Below are positions 44,407-54,537 of a DNA stretch of 64,000 nucleotides, piece after piece. The notes under the pieces were generated by a model. That model did no database searches. It was not told where the DNA came from and saw only the letters and a list, made by a program, of their open reading frames with translations. The stretch lies in contig NC_049984.1 of the NCBI RefSeq assembly GCF_000003815.2, forward strand, positions 25,865,330 through 25,929,329, in the 5' to 3' direction. The stretch is from Branchiostoma floridae (lineage: Eukaryota; Chordata; Leptocardii; Amphioxiformes; Branchiostomatidae). Position numbers and translations under genes: made by a program. Within the stretch, counting starts at the first letter, position 1; the number at the start of each line of letters is the position of its first letter.

Positions 44407-44728
44407 TTAAAGCCTCCTGTTCTGGTTTCTTTGACGTATTATGGGATTATAAAAGTTTGTCTTGCTACAATTCTGTCTTTCAAACCCGTCCTGTTGCAAC
44501 GATGGACGTGAGGTAATGACGTCCACATGAAGCCGTGTCCTTTTCGCATTGTGGCGATACCCGTGTGCACCCGCATCTTTTGCTCCCGGCACTGTTGGGC
44601 GTGCTCGTGATATCTGAGAGAGTCCTCTGCAGTGACGAAAAGTTTCTGGTCTCCCGGTCTCTGTTCTCCTCAGAGATAGACTGGTACTTGGGTGGGATTG
44701 GCGGGGCCGATTTTACATATTGAAGCAA
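44407..44728 (-). CDS. possible exon, polar coil
   Basis: The frame reads SAPPIPPKYQSISEENRDRE, then RNFSSLQRTLSDITS. Charged, Pro at the start; no domain. Splice limits unclear. Confidence 0.25.
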
Positions 44729-44998
44729 TGATTACAAAACAAAATAAAGAAATGTGACTGTCTTAGTTATAAACATACTATAACTACACTTATCAATGCC
44801 ACATTACACATACTATGACATAGCAGATGCATACATTGTAGCAATGAGTATGTTTACTCGATGGAGAACAAAGGGTCTAATAATATACAGATTTGACTAT
44901 ACATCAGCAAACGTAAAGTACACACGAGTGCCACGTAACTCCATTGTAGGTGCTGTAAGATTTCTGATGTGATCATCTTTCAGCACCTCATATTCATG

Positions 44999-45160
44999 CC
45001 CTGGGGCAGAATACAACGCTGAACTTGAACCACAACACTTTCAAAGTATCTAACGGCAAGTCCAGCTTCCTCACCCGTACAATTACAGCTGGTATTTCTA
45101 GACAGCCATATCTTACAAGAACATGGTCATTAACATTCAGTGACAAAGACATTTCTATAA
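44999..45160 (-). CDS. possible exon with a Tudor-like strand pattern
   Basis: The frame reads LNVNDHVLVRYGCLEIPAVI, VRVRKLDLPLD, ending TGA near 44997. VxDHVLVRYxxxxxPAxI resembles the C-terminal small barrel that closes several transposase-like proteins. Weak call. Confidence 0.3.
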
Positions 45161-45169
45161 GATCGCTGA

Positions 45170-45545
45170 CAGGGCTGCGCTGTTCTCAGATGCAGATGCT
45201 GAGGGGGCTGCGCTGTTCCCAGATGCTTCTGTTGTGGTCTAGCGCTAGCAGGTTTCTTGGGGCCAAGATCGTCGCCCAGTGCTATCTTGGAGGCTTTAGT
45301 TTTGGATACTTGATGCTGACAAAATTAGGGCCGAAGAGAGAGTCAGAAGTGCCTACCTCTGCGGCAATGAGGAAACGTAGGTCCATGTCAAGGTAGGGGC
45401 AGCATTCCTCTCGACAAAGTAGGGACATAGAGAAGCTTGCGTTGCCGAGCAGAACTAGCGCTGCCGAGATCGCCTTAGCTATCTCGTCTTTGTCCAAATC
45501 GGCGTCCTCGTACTCGGTGTGGTGAATTGCTTCGTGGGATCGAAA
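45170..45545 (-). pseudogene. DIRS-like Gag remnant
   Basis: The frame reads HTEYEDADLDKDEIAKAISA, then ALVLLGNASFSMSLLCREE and SDSLFGPNF. The ALxLLGNASxxxSxxRR ... LFG.xF pattern is typical of the conserved stretch in Gag-like proteins of DIRS-type retroelements of amphioxus and corals (from memory). After GPNF a shift of one base is needed. A 31-bp tandem duplication (ggctgcgctgttc.cagatgc, 45174 and 45207) follows. Confidence 0.6.
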
Positions 45546-46008
45546 CGGCCTTTATGAAGGAAGTTTGACTTACGATAGAAGGTGAAAAGCTGACTAACAC
45601 TATAGTTGCAAAGGTCCATTTATATGTACCTCATGTGTTTCAGACAGAACGGCCAAAAAATCTATCCATACATTATGTTTAGTAGGCCATAGTAATGTCT
45701 CTGGCCTTCAGCTTGTCAAGATCTCCAGAGTAAATGTTACATGGTGGGCCTGAATTGTGCACTTCGGCAATTCAAATCACTCATATATGGCTTTACTGCA
45801 ATGCAATTGAATTTTCAACGAAACAAAAATGTTATTTGTACAACATTTGTTGAAGAGTGATCCAGGATCCACTGACTGAAATAAAAAGCATTGGTCATTG
45901 ACGACTTGCGACACCCCGGACATACGGCTTTCCTGTCCGTTTCTAGGCGCCCAGCCACCCACCTAATAGCAGGTGTTAGGGTAAAAAACATATCAAGAGT
46001 TTTCTTGT

Positions 46009-46405
46009 TCAGTTTGAGTACAAAATTTGATGTACTGGAGCAGTAACTTCCATAATGGCTTTACATACATCATGAACAATTAGACAAACCGACCCTTCAC
46101 TTATGCCGAAAAGATCGGCGACAGTGCGAAACAGGTCACCCGACACCAGCCAGTACAGCGTGACGGCAAGTCTTTTTTCTGCATAAATGGCGTCGCGCAT
46201 CAGAGTGTTCTTTCTCTCAATTGTCGGTCGCAGTTCGTCAAGTAGACGTTCAAAAGTGCCCCTACGTAGCCGAAATCGGCTGTACCAATCCTGGTCACGG
46301 AATGTAGGCAGGGCAACAACGTCCCACCAGTGGCTGCTCCGCTGGCTTTCTGCCCAGATCTCGCGATCGACAAGACCAACTGTTTTTGATGCGTTTTTTT
46401 TTGTT
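46009..46405 (-). pseudogene. PIF/Harbinger transposase, N-terminal part
   Basis: An open frame reads SHWWDVVALPTFRDQDWYSR, FRLRRGTFERLLDELRP, RDAIYAEKRLAVTLYWL, then LFRTVADLFGISEGSVCLIV and HDVCKAIM. The F.R.s..tF..L...L, EKRLAxxLxxL and FGxSxGSVxxIVxxVCxAI blocks are those of HARBI1/PIF transposases before the DDE core. The frame ends at TGA just after and no core follows on this strand, so it is truncated. No start Met in frame (TAG at about 46412); an exon boundary may lie nearby. Confidence 0.85.
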
Positions 46406-46635
46406 TTCTACTTTGCACCCATGGACTCACGATTTTCTTACACCCTGATTGTTTTTGTTATAATTTTTGTGTCTCGTTATCTACGGTTCTTTTAGCAATA
46501 TCAAATTTCGCAGAAATAGGAACATGACAGTTATAGATTTGGTCATCGGATATAGATGAAAGGCTACAAAATAGAGAGCCCGACAAAAACGCCTAAAACC
46601 ATACCTTATCATACCTTTTTTTTTCTATCTTCCCG

Positions 46636-46860
46636 TTAGCGGCGCGTCTGGCCGTTCCTCTGCATCATGTAAGCGATCTTGTCTCTTGACTCCAGGTTGT
46701 CCTGTACTGCAGGTAGATGAGTACGTGACGTACAACCTGTTTTATCAACCATCCGTCTTCCCCTTTCCCAGACTTGTTGTAGCTTTTGTTCCGATTTGAT
46801 ATGTTTGAGAAAGTGTGAACCCCTTCCAGGCCTTGGGGTACGATTCATTTTCAGGCACAA
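46636..46860 (-). CDS. possible exon, basic
   Basis: The frame reads RTPRPGRGSHFLKHIKSEQK, LQQVWERGRRMVDKTG, then LPAVQDNLESRDKIAYMMQR. No family is recognised; a transposon ORF fragment is possible. Confidence 0.25.
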   Translation of the reverse strand: MCLKMNRTPRPGRGSHFLKHIKSEQKLQQVWERGRRMVDKTGCTSRTHLPAVQDNLESRDKIAYMMQRNGQTRR

Positions 46861-47134
46861 ACAGCCGTGCCGAAGACATTCGCAACTGTTTGTGCCCGCA
46901 CCTGTGCCTGTGCCTTTATTGGTTGAGGAACTGTGAAGGACACTTAATCTCTCTGCATATGCCGAATGATATCAACAAGGTCTCCAGAATCAGTTTCATT
47001 TTTGAAGGAGCCTAAGAGGGAACTGGAGAAAAGAAAGATGCTAGTGGCCAGTAAAATTGACCATGGTGGCACGGTATTAAGTTACTTACTCAACCAAAGT
47101 TTTGGTTATCTTGCTTACATCAAATTACGTTCAG

Positions 47135-47464
47135 TCACCAGACAATGAAAAAGCATCGGCAGACCATTATTTCGTTGTTGACTGACTGCGGCTCCAAAGA
47201 TAGATGTTGACAGTTTACACAGAGAGGATCATGACAAAGATGCGAGATTTGTAGAGTTCCCTCAAGGTGTAGCTGGCCAGAGTGGCCCATGTAAGCCACT
47301 CTATGTAAAGGCAAGCGTATTTGGGAACCATGAGATGTTAATCGCTCCGTAGGGTGACCTAGCCGACTTCGATTCCTCCCTCCTGTCCAAATCAAACATG
47401 TTGATTCAGGATCTGTACGTATTTTAGCCTTAATCTTTCTTCTGTATTCCAACCATCCAACCAA
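47135..47464 (-). CDS. His-Me finger endonuclease, zinc-binding loop domain
   Basis: The frame of 109 codons carries STCLIWTGGRNRSRLGHPTE, LPLHRVAYMGH, then ISHLCHDPLCVNCQHLSLEP and QSVNN. Ordered elements: C..WTGG, HRVAY, SHxCxxPxCxNxxHLSLEPxxxN. These are the zinc ligands and catalytic His/Asn of the I-PpoI-like His-Me finger nuclease fold (Asn binds the metal ion, His activates water). Such domains are multiplied in amphioxus and other invertebrates, usually without known role. The domain is complete here. No intron context was resolved; a host gene or a mobile element protein is possible. Confidence 0.75.
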   Translation of the reverse strand: MVGWLEYRRKIKAKIRTDPESTCLIWTGGRNRSRLGHPTERLTSHGSQIRLPLHRVAYMGHSGQLHLEGTLQISHLCHDPLCVNCQHLSLEPQSVNNEIMVCRCFFIVW

Positions 47465-47589
47465 AACAGCCGAAATAAACAGCTTTGAATAAACTGGTTT
47501 TCAACTTAGCCAACATGTGTCCTTGTACTCTCCCTGTCTTGTCTAAGGGTATCAAGTATCAAAAAGTTGCAAAAAAACTCACCTAATTG

Positions 47590-48224
47590 ACACATCCTGT
47601 TGGCATGCGGGCCACATAGCGGTATTTACACTGCATATTCTTAACAATGGGAAGCATGCGAGAAAGAAGCTGTCGAAAATCACTGACTAACATGAAAAAC
47701 TCACACTAACATGGTTGTCCGGTTTCTCTCCTGTCTTCCGGGCTATCGCCTCGAGTGTTTGCAGAACTTTGCATTGCAGATCCCAATCTTTGAGATTTCA
47801 GCTTCTTACCTTGTGCCAGCAGCTTTTTAGTTTTCTTGTCTGTACCGTCAGGAGGAGATGTGGGCATAGCCACTTTCTTCAGTACAAACCCCAACGCTTT
47901 CAACTGCTCTGCTGACTCGCCACTGGGGACCTCAACACATCCCATTGTCTGGGTCTTGAACTTGGCTGTATTTGCTTGAAAGTTGCAGACCTTGCTGCCG
48001 TCACTGCTCGTCTCATCACTGTAAAGCGTGCCTGCCTTAAGTAAGCTTAAGGCAACTTCAACATGTATAGACGCAGCAAGATTTGCCTCAAGTCGGATGG
48101 TTTGAGAAAACTTCTCTCCAGGAAGGTCTTCTAATTTCACCTTGATCTTCAGAAGGGTGTCGAGGACAGCATGGACACTTTGGATATGTTCCTTGAGCTG
48201 ACCTTCAGCAGTTGCATATAGCAC
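47590..48224 (-). pseudogene. transposase-like fragment with LYSDETS...G motif
   Basis: The frame at 47706-48224 reads LLKIKVKLEDLPGEKF, then ALSLLKAGTLYSDETSSDGS, MGCVEVPSGESAEQLKALGF and a Lys-rich tail. LxSDETSxxG followed by V.SG.s...L resembles the DGTSK ... SEIPSGDA region of the 42.7 kb gene, so it is a distant relative or a parallel family. Downstream at 47590-47690 an open stretch reads RQLLSRMLPIVKNMQC, then YVARMPTGCVN with a donor-like gtgagt right after the TAG. The upstream frame continues into Harbinger sequence, so the pieces were joined by insertion. Confidence 0.45.
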
Positions 48225-48235
48225 AGCAGCCTGAC

Positions 48236-48302
48236 GTCAGAATTACGCATGACTCTGGCATCGTGTACACTTGCTGGAAAGCCTACATTGATATTTGTGA
48301 AG
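48236..48302 (-). pseudogene. PIF/Harbinger transposase, DDE-core fragment
   Basis: After acceptor atttcattgcag the frame reads FTNINVGFPASVHDARVMRN, then SDV. FTxIxVGxPxSVHDARVxRNSxL holds the second catalytic Asp of PIF/Harbinger transposases. It is cut off after 23 residues. Since the N-terminal piece at 46.0-46.4 kb lies further 3' on the same strand, the two are from different copies or were rearranged. Confidence 0.8.
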
Positions 48303-48599
48303 CTGCAATGAAATATATAATTTCAATAAGATAGAGACGTATTGTTGCAACAACTTCGTATAGAGGAAATATCAAATCTCTTAAACCGTAACACAACAAA
48401 ACGACAAATCCTTAGCAAACTCTCTATTTAAAACATTTAGCGGGGTTGTGGAAAAATGAAGGTTATCTATGATTCTATGATTTGATCATAAAGGCAGGTG
48501 ACAGCATTTTTTACAGTTCATTTAGAACGAGCCTATGAGCCAGAGGGTACCGAAAATATAATTTTGGGTGAAGGGAGTATACATCTTGTTTTACCTCTT

Positions 48600-49001
48600 G
48601 TGGTCACAGTGGTAGCCTGGCCGTTGGAAGGGCCACGTCTAGGAGGGTGGTGGTCGTGGTTGCTGGACTGTTGGATGGTTTCCAATGGGCCTCCCAAGGG
48701 GCTGGTGGCAGATCCAAGGGGCTGGTGGCAGATCCAAGGGGCTGGTGGCAGATCCAAGGGGTTGGTGGCCCTCACTGTCCCCATATACGGCTTGCTGGCC
48801 GGATCCCACTGATGCCGAAACAGGTTTTGGCCTGTACTGGGCGTGGGGTTGGGCCTGGTGCTGATAGGGACTCCACTGGGCCATAGGGATGTCACTGGGT
48901 CCTACAGAACCATCATTTAGCATAAAGCTGCTGGGCCTAGCTGGTGGTGTGTAGGTAAGTGTAGCTGCCGGAGTGTAGCTGGAGTTTCTTGCTCCTTTCC
49001 G
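48600..49001 (-). CDS. terminal Pro-rich exon with a 21-bp coding minisatellite
   Basis: Acceptor attcatggcag opens a frame RKGARNSSYTPAATLTYTPP, then AQWSPYQHQAQPHAQYRPKP and a repeated segment encoded by three to four 21-bp units (PLxLPPAPW / GSATSPL type). The frame ends near 48639. It joins in phase 0 to 51058-51321, giving GAKK/RKGARN. The product would be disordered. Function unknown. Confidence 0.45.
48697..48768. repeat. 21-bp minisatellite, about 3.5 units
   Basis: ggctggtggcagatccaagg repeats three times with no change and then degenerates (gttggtggccc). The 21-bp unit keeps the reading frame. Confidence 0.9.
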
Positions 49002-49003
49002 CT

Positions 49004-50040
49004 GCCATGAATAAAAATATTTCAAATTTCGAAACATGGGAGAGTCAGGCAGTAAATGTCAGTAATGGACCGACCTCGATCGAACGCCATATCGATCAAA
49101 TAGAATCAGGTACAACCCCGTATTTCGAACACCTCTGTCAAAAATAGCCCTATTGGACACAAATGGCTATAAAAATGGCTATACCTTTCTTTGTTGAAGA
49201 TAACACCCACCAAGTATAGTTGTTTTAAGAGGGAGAGCCACTGCATAGCATTACATTGTTGGTGGGCAGGATGCACGTGTAGAGCAGGGTATGTATACGA
49301 CACTAGCCGACCCAACTAGAAGGGTCCTTTTAGTTGGCGTGTAATACAAGCTCCCTCTCCACGAGTGTCCGAGCTGTTTTTTCTTAATTTCGTTTTTGTC
49401 ATGAGCATGCATGCAGCTGTTTTGCATGCAACAAACGCAGTAGAAACCCTGTCACAGATTTATGTACCCTGGTTTTCACATGTACCAGAAACCGGGCACT
49501 CCTGCCCACCAACAAGGTAATGCTATGCGGGGCTTCTCGCTTCCGCTTTGACTGAAATTAAAACGCCCTTACCGCAACTATATCCGCCTCCTCCTCGAAC
49601 AATTGTATCAAGTGGATGTATCAATTAAACAAAGAAGGCAGCACCTTTTTGTCAGCCCGATCTGAGAGGATTTCAGGTCAAAAGAAAGTTAAATTGTCCG
49701 ACAAGCGCAGTTTTTGACTAGGTGTTCGAAATAGGACATGATCAAACGGGTTAACGGGTTGGGGCTTCAAGATCGGTGCATTAGTAATTGCACATATTTC
49801 AATCAGTATTTTTTAAAGTTATAGCAGCATACATCTTTTAAGGTATCGAGCAATTCTCAACCAAATGAATCTTTGAAAGCACTGAATTTCCGGGAATTCC
49901 AGGACATGGCATTTCGACATGCCCGCGTCACCACTTACTTTTTCTTTGCGTGCCACCAACACGCTGAGAAAAGAACATCACTTACTTACATTTCGTTACT
50001 TTACAAATTCATCATTATTATTGTACTGTATTTAAACAGT
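49004..50040. other. stretch without recognised genes
   Basis: I see only short frames. If the 51058 and 49001 exons belong together, this is intron. Confidence 0.4.
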
Positions 50041-50143
50041 TACTGTAAATGCATTTAAATTTAATTTTGTGGTTGCTGAGAAAAGAACGGCGGTTTTAAT
50101 TTCGCTGTAGCGACATCCCGCGAACTTAAATGCATTTACAGTA
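50041..50143. mobile_element. MITE, TACTGTAAATGCA family, full length
   Basis: The ends tactgtaaatgcatttaa and ttaaatgcatttacagta are perfect inverted repeats (18 bp) around a core with cggttttaatttcgc. The element is 103 bp. A one-ended copy lies at 50540-50562 and a diverged one at 22431-22486. Confidence 0.8.
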
Positions 50144-50539
50144 CTGCACGGTACTGTAGTCACATATTATAATGGAAAACCCTGTGGCACTACAAACCAC
50201 CAGTCAGAAACCACTAATTGGTTACTCGGTAAGGCTGCTACAAAGGGACAGAACAGTCTACTTTTGGCTTTGACACCGCTGGCTTGATCAACAGGTACTG
50301 ATATATCAATTTAACCAAACGTAAAAAACCAAAGTCAAATGTTCCTGGGCAGCATTTTTGAAGGCACATAACACAAGAATAAAGAACTGTTAGAATGTAC
50401 CACAAAGAACAGCCAGTGAAAATTTCAGACTCATACGATATCGGGAATTTGAACTTTATTGGCCTTGAAAAAAACCCCACAAATATTGCTCTTATCAAGC
50501 GCAAAGAACGTGAACAGATGTGTGGTATTCAGTCCCCAC

Positions 50540-50562
50540 GAACTTGAATGCATTTACAGTAA
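50540..50562. repeat. single end of the TACTGTAAATGCA MITE
   Basis: gaacttgaatgcatttacagta equals the right end of the 50041-50143 element with one change; the other end is missing. Confidence 0.65.
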
Positions 50563-50760
50563 TGGGCTTCCACTGAGGCAACTAAAGAAGACAGCTGTCC
50601 TTCAAAACCAGTTACAACATTGTGTAATCATCTCAAGAATTCTGGTATATCTATACAATAATGATAAATTTGTTATGTCATATCTACCTAATGTTTAACA
50701 TGTATGAATTATACCTGAGACTGAATAATATTGATGATTATTTATATCTAAATTTTACCA

Positions 50761-50840
50761 TGGGTGCCTGATGCCCCTCGAGCCTCCTGCTGCCTCCATG
50801 ATTGGAAGTGGCGGAGTTGGAAGTGGCGAGGTCTTGCATG
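50761..50840 (-). CDS. possible small Pro-rich exon
   Basis: Acceptor cttgtctag and donor gtaaaat bracket 80 nt; one frame reads CKTSPLPTPPLPIMEAAGG. Including it would change the phase into the 49001 exon, so it is optional or spurious. Confidence 0.3.
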
Positions 50841-51057
50841 GCTAGACAAGGGTATAATACAACTTATGAGCAGTCAATTTTGACAAGCATTCTACTTTTA
50901 GTGTGAAAATACAAAGTGTTAATTATCTAAAACAATATCTGTAACTAGCCATACAAAAATACAATGGTGGACAGTCCATCTTGCCTATTGGAATTATATT
51001 AGAGTCTGAGAAAAATACAGTACTCACATATCTCAGTAAGTATAGATAATATCTTAC

Positions 51058-51321
51058 CTTTTTTGCCCCAGTAGACCTGGGGGCAGAGTTGTCTACATCT
51101 GATCCAGTGGTGTCGTGGTCTCCGTCTGAGTCAGTGGTGTCATGGTCTCCATCTGAGTCAGTGGTGTCGTGGGGTGGCGAGTTCTCATTGTCAGGGTTGT
51201 TCCCATCTTCATTGGAATGTGTAGCCTCTTCACTACGACGCTCAAGAGTCCTTTTCCATGGCCCAGTCATTCGTGGCTTCTTGTTGGATAGCCTCTTCTT
51301 CATCTTTGTTAGGGGTTGGAT
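51058..51321 (-). CDS. exon with basic stretch and DSDGDHDTT repeats
   Basis: Acceptor ttccgcatacag and strong donor gtaagata bracket 88 codons, phase 0 at both ends. It reads LTKMKKRLSNKKPRMTGPWK (a likely nuclear signal), then NENSPPHDTTDSDGDHDTTD and a further DSDGDHDTT, coded by 27-bp tandem units (51100-51170). The exon ends GAKK. It is compatible in phase with 49001. A disordered nuclear protein is likely; no family recognised. Confidence 0.55.
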
Positions 51322-51892
51322 CTGTATGCGGAAATAAAATGGCAAATGTTAGTAGCGTGTATCATAACACAAGCACAGATGCCTCACAATATATTACTAT
51401 ATTTAGATGTTATATCTATACACACATACATTTTTATTATATACATATGCAACATACAAGTACCTAGTTAAAAAAAAAGGAAAGTCTGACTCAAATCTTC
51501 ATTGGCATAAAAAAAACAAATTATTGTACAAGATATTGCGGGTTCTTGCCAAGCCACATGAGAATGCATTTGTCAATATGTACGATTGATTGATTGTCAA
51601 GTTTTGATTTAGCACTATGTTAGATCCAGGAACATGTCTGTCCATATCATATCTATTCTATTGGACTCATGTTTTTCATTTTTAGGCAGAGCTTCCTCAT
51701 GAAGTAAAGTCATAGGGAACAGGTTTGTGGAACAAACACAAAGTGACTGGCATTATATCATTTATCGTCCTCAACTTTCTCTATGACCTATTGTACATGG
51801 TTGTGTACATACTATGAAAAAGGACAGAAGACACAAGTTCAAGTTTTCAAAGTTTATTTTGCTTTGTATCATGTACTGGACTGAGATTACCT

Positions 51893-52050
51893 TGACTAAG
51901 AAGGAACCTTGACTAAGAAGGAACATTGTTCACGCAAAGATTGGAAATATCGGCTTGTTTCTACACACACACACACACACACAGGTAATTGATTCGCCCC
52001 CGGGATTTGCATCCTTGTTCACACAAAGACTGGAAATGTTTCTCACCCAG
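51893..52050. repeat. short direct repeats and (CA)n tract
   Basis: ccttgactaagaaggaac is repeated in tandem (51890-51923); caaagattggaaat and caaagactggaaat recur about 85 bp apart; a (CA)9-10 tract lies at 51965-51982. Confidence 0.8.
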
Positions 52051-52439
52051 TAGCCGTACCGTCTTTGTCAACATCTGTCAAACATCAATCATGCCACTCT
52101 AAAACACAATGAAAAAATTAAAGTTACCATCGTGATTTGAGACCTTTAAGCTTTATTGCCAACTTTCGCCACCATGGGCTACACACAACAAGGCTTTGAG
52201 AGAACTCAGTTAACCGGTGCAAAAGAACACTAGTGACTATTGTAGGGTAAACTTTCACTTCTACATACAACGTGATGTACTATGTTGGATAATCTCCTCT
52301 ATATTGTCTACGTGTGCTAACAGTCCTACGTGTCGATGGGGATATAACATGACGTTGAACTACCATCATGACCATGCAACTCTATGTTCCTACTCAACTT
52401 CTTTCGCGCTTCACGTGTGATCCCCTATCGGGTTGCTTT

Positions 52440-53776
52440 GCCATCTAATACGTAACTTTAAATGGAATTAAGTCTACATACAAGGAAATTCAATGTGGAG
52501 TACCGCAAGGGTCGATTTTAGGTCCTCTATTATTCTTGATTTACGTCAATGATCTGGCGGAAGCCTCTTCAATACCTTATTTTATACTGTTCGCCGATGA
52601 CACAAACATATTTCTTTCCCACAAAAATTTTGACTCTCTGATACAACTGGCTAACCAAGAACTGCGCAAAGTAGCTACATGGTTTGAAGCCAATAAATTA
52701 TCAATAAATACTAAAAAAAACAAATTTTCTTATTTTCTGTAGCAAGAATAAAAGTTATGATACTAATAAGGCCAAAATTTTCCTACAGAATGTTACTATA
52801 AAGCAGGAGAAACAAACTAAATTTTTAGGAGTAATTATAGATGAAAAACTAAATTGGAAAGCCCATGTCTCCGCCGTAAGTAAAAAAGTTGCTAAGACAA
52901 TTGGTGTTATAGGGAAAATCAAACACAATATTCCTCTAAAGACCCTTTCAACTATTTACAACAGCCTTATATACCCGTATTTGACTTATTGCAATATAGT
53001 TTGGGGATGTGCGTGCCATACTACACTTCACCCACTTACAACTCTACAGAAAAAAATTCACACGAATGGCTACTGCCTCTGATATTCTTTCACATACAGC
53101 CCCTTTATTTCTAAAATTGAAAATATTGAATGTGTATGATATAAATAAGTTGCAAATTAGTATCTTCACATTGAACTGTCTTTCTAACACTCTCCCCGAT
53201 ATGTTTAAAGATTTCTTAAATCCTAATTCACATGTACACAATTATCATACTAGGCAAAGATATCTACTCCATATCCCTCTCTTTCGAACAACATTAGCGC
53301 AGTCCTCCGTTAAATATAGATGTGCTACAATCTGGAACAGTCTTCCTACAAATATAAAAAACACTACTTCCTTCCTTACATTTAAAAGTGCCCTTAAAAC
53401 ACACCTCATAAACCACCCTAGCCCCTTATAGAAATATTTATCCTATCTCAATTCATATTGCTATAATTATTTGATTTCGTTGATCACTCATCTTTTTTTG
53501 TATTATTATAACATATGATTGTATAAGTTTCTTATGTTTATTACTTATTGATTTCACTGATCGTATATCTTTTGTATTATTATAACATATGTGCTAGTTT
53601 TTTTTCTTCTTTGTTGATTATGATTCATTGATCACAATTTTGTGTAAACATATAGGAGGAGGGCACAGCATAAACTGTTAAGGTTTTTCCCTCCTCCTGC
53701 ACCTGTTTTATATTTTATTCTCTTCTGTATTATTATTTTGTACGTGCAAACAATAAAACAAACAAACAAACAAACA
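52440..53776 (+). mobile_element. LINE 3' half: RT palm, ORF2 C-terminus, 3' UTR and (ACAA)n tail
   Basis: The plus strand reads CGVPQGSILGPLLFLIYVND, then PYFILFADDTNIF (the catalytic box), KLSINTKK, a stop and frame change near 52740, and then the C-terminal region to 53431: LPDMFKDF, HNYHTRQRY, then CATIWNSLPTNIKN and FKSALKTHLI. The WNxLPxxIxxxxSxxxFKxxLKxxLI end is that of CR1/L2/Rex-type ORF2. A roughly 330-bp 3' UTR with an inverted ggaggaggg/ccctcctcc pair ends in aataaaacaaacaaacaaac. It is 5'-truncated near 52440 and has one or two frame changes. It is the largest LINE piece in the window. Confidence 0.9.
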
Positions 53777-53786
53777 ATCTACTGAC

Positions 53787-53927
53787 CCTTGGGGGCTGAA
53801 AGCAGTCCTTTGCCCAGTGGCCTTTCTTGCCACAATTGAAGCACGTCGTGGACCGCCCGGCCTCCCTCCTGCCCTGAAAAGGGCGGCGGGCCGGTGTGAA
53901 GCCAAATCCCTGCGCCGCGAAATACAT
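53787..53927 (-). CDS. exon with a CCHC zinc knuckle
   Basis: The frame reads FTPARRPFQGRREAG, then TTCFNCGKKGHWAKDCFQPP. C-x2-C-x4-H-x4-C is the retroviral-type zinc knuckle, found in Gag proteins and in host RNA-binding proteins. A donor-like gtcagt follows directly. Directly upstream lies a Phe/Arg-rich stretch. It may be from a DIRS-like or gypsy-like Gag; no other Gag part was seen beside it. Confidence 0.7.
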
Positions 53928-54215
53928 GAGAGGTCAGGTACTGCGGTTGCGCACTGCAGGGGAGGAGCAAACATTTCGCAGTGAAGATCACTATGACAAC
54001 AACCAAACAGATGTTTTGTAGTAGCCGATTCGACAAACCTGTAAATTGAAAAACCTATTTTTCAACAACTTTCCTTGTTTGAAATTGAACTGGCTATTTC
54101 ACAATTTAATACTATATGAATAAATGCATTTAAAGGCAACCTTTCAAATGAGCTTATTTGCCTTCATTGATTTAATGGGATTGAAAATTGGGACACTCCA
54201 TAGAGACCCTTTAGA

Positions 54216-54331
54216 AATCCTTAAGATAATGATATGCAGCGGGAAAACATGGCACTGTTTTGGCGCACATATATAGTACACCACAGCAGCAATCCTAAAG
54301 ATAATGTTATGCAGCGGGAAAACATGGCACC
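54216..54331. repeat. two tandem copies of a 73-bp repeat
   Basis: aatccttaagataatgatat and aatcctaaagataatgttat each go on to gcagcgggaaaacatggcac. The unit spans about 75 bp. A third copy lies at 55639-55709, beyond the inserted element 54538-55493. Confidence 0.8.
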
Positions 54332-54537
54332 ACAACAGCATGAAACCAATCCCCTGAACAGTTTCTTGTCTCGCAAGTCACACAGTGGCTATGATCTCCG
54401 CCGTGACAGATTATGACTTCACGTAGTCGAACAAAGAGACATGAGTTGTCATTTATACCGAGAGCTATCAAGCTGCACAACACAAATCTATCTACTTGTT
54501 AAATGATACTTAGTATGCTGAAACTGACTCCAATATC

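Noticed and set aside
54144-54341. Minus-strand frame with FPLHNIIFRIAAV repeats as a gene
   Set aside because: It is the translated 73-bp repeat, not a domain.
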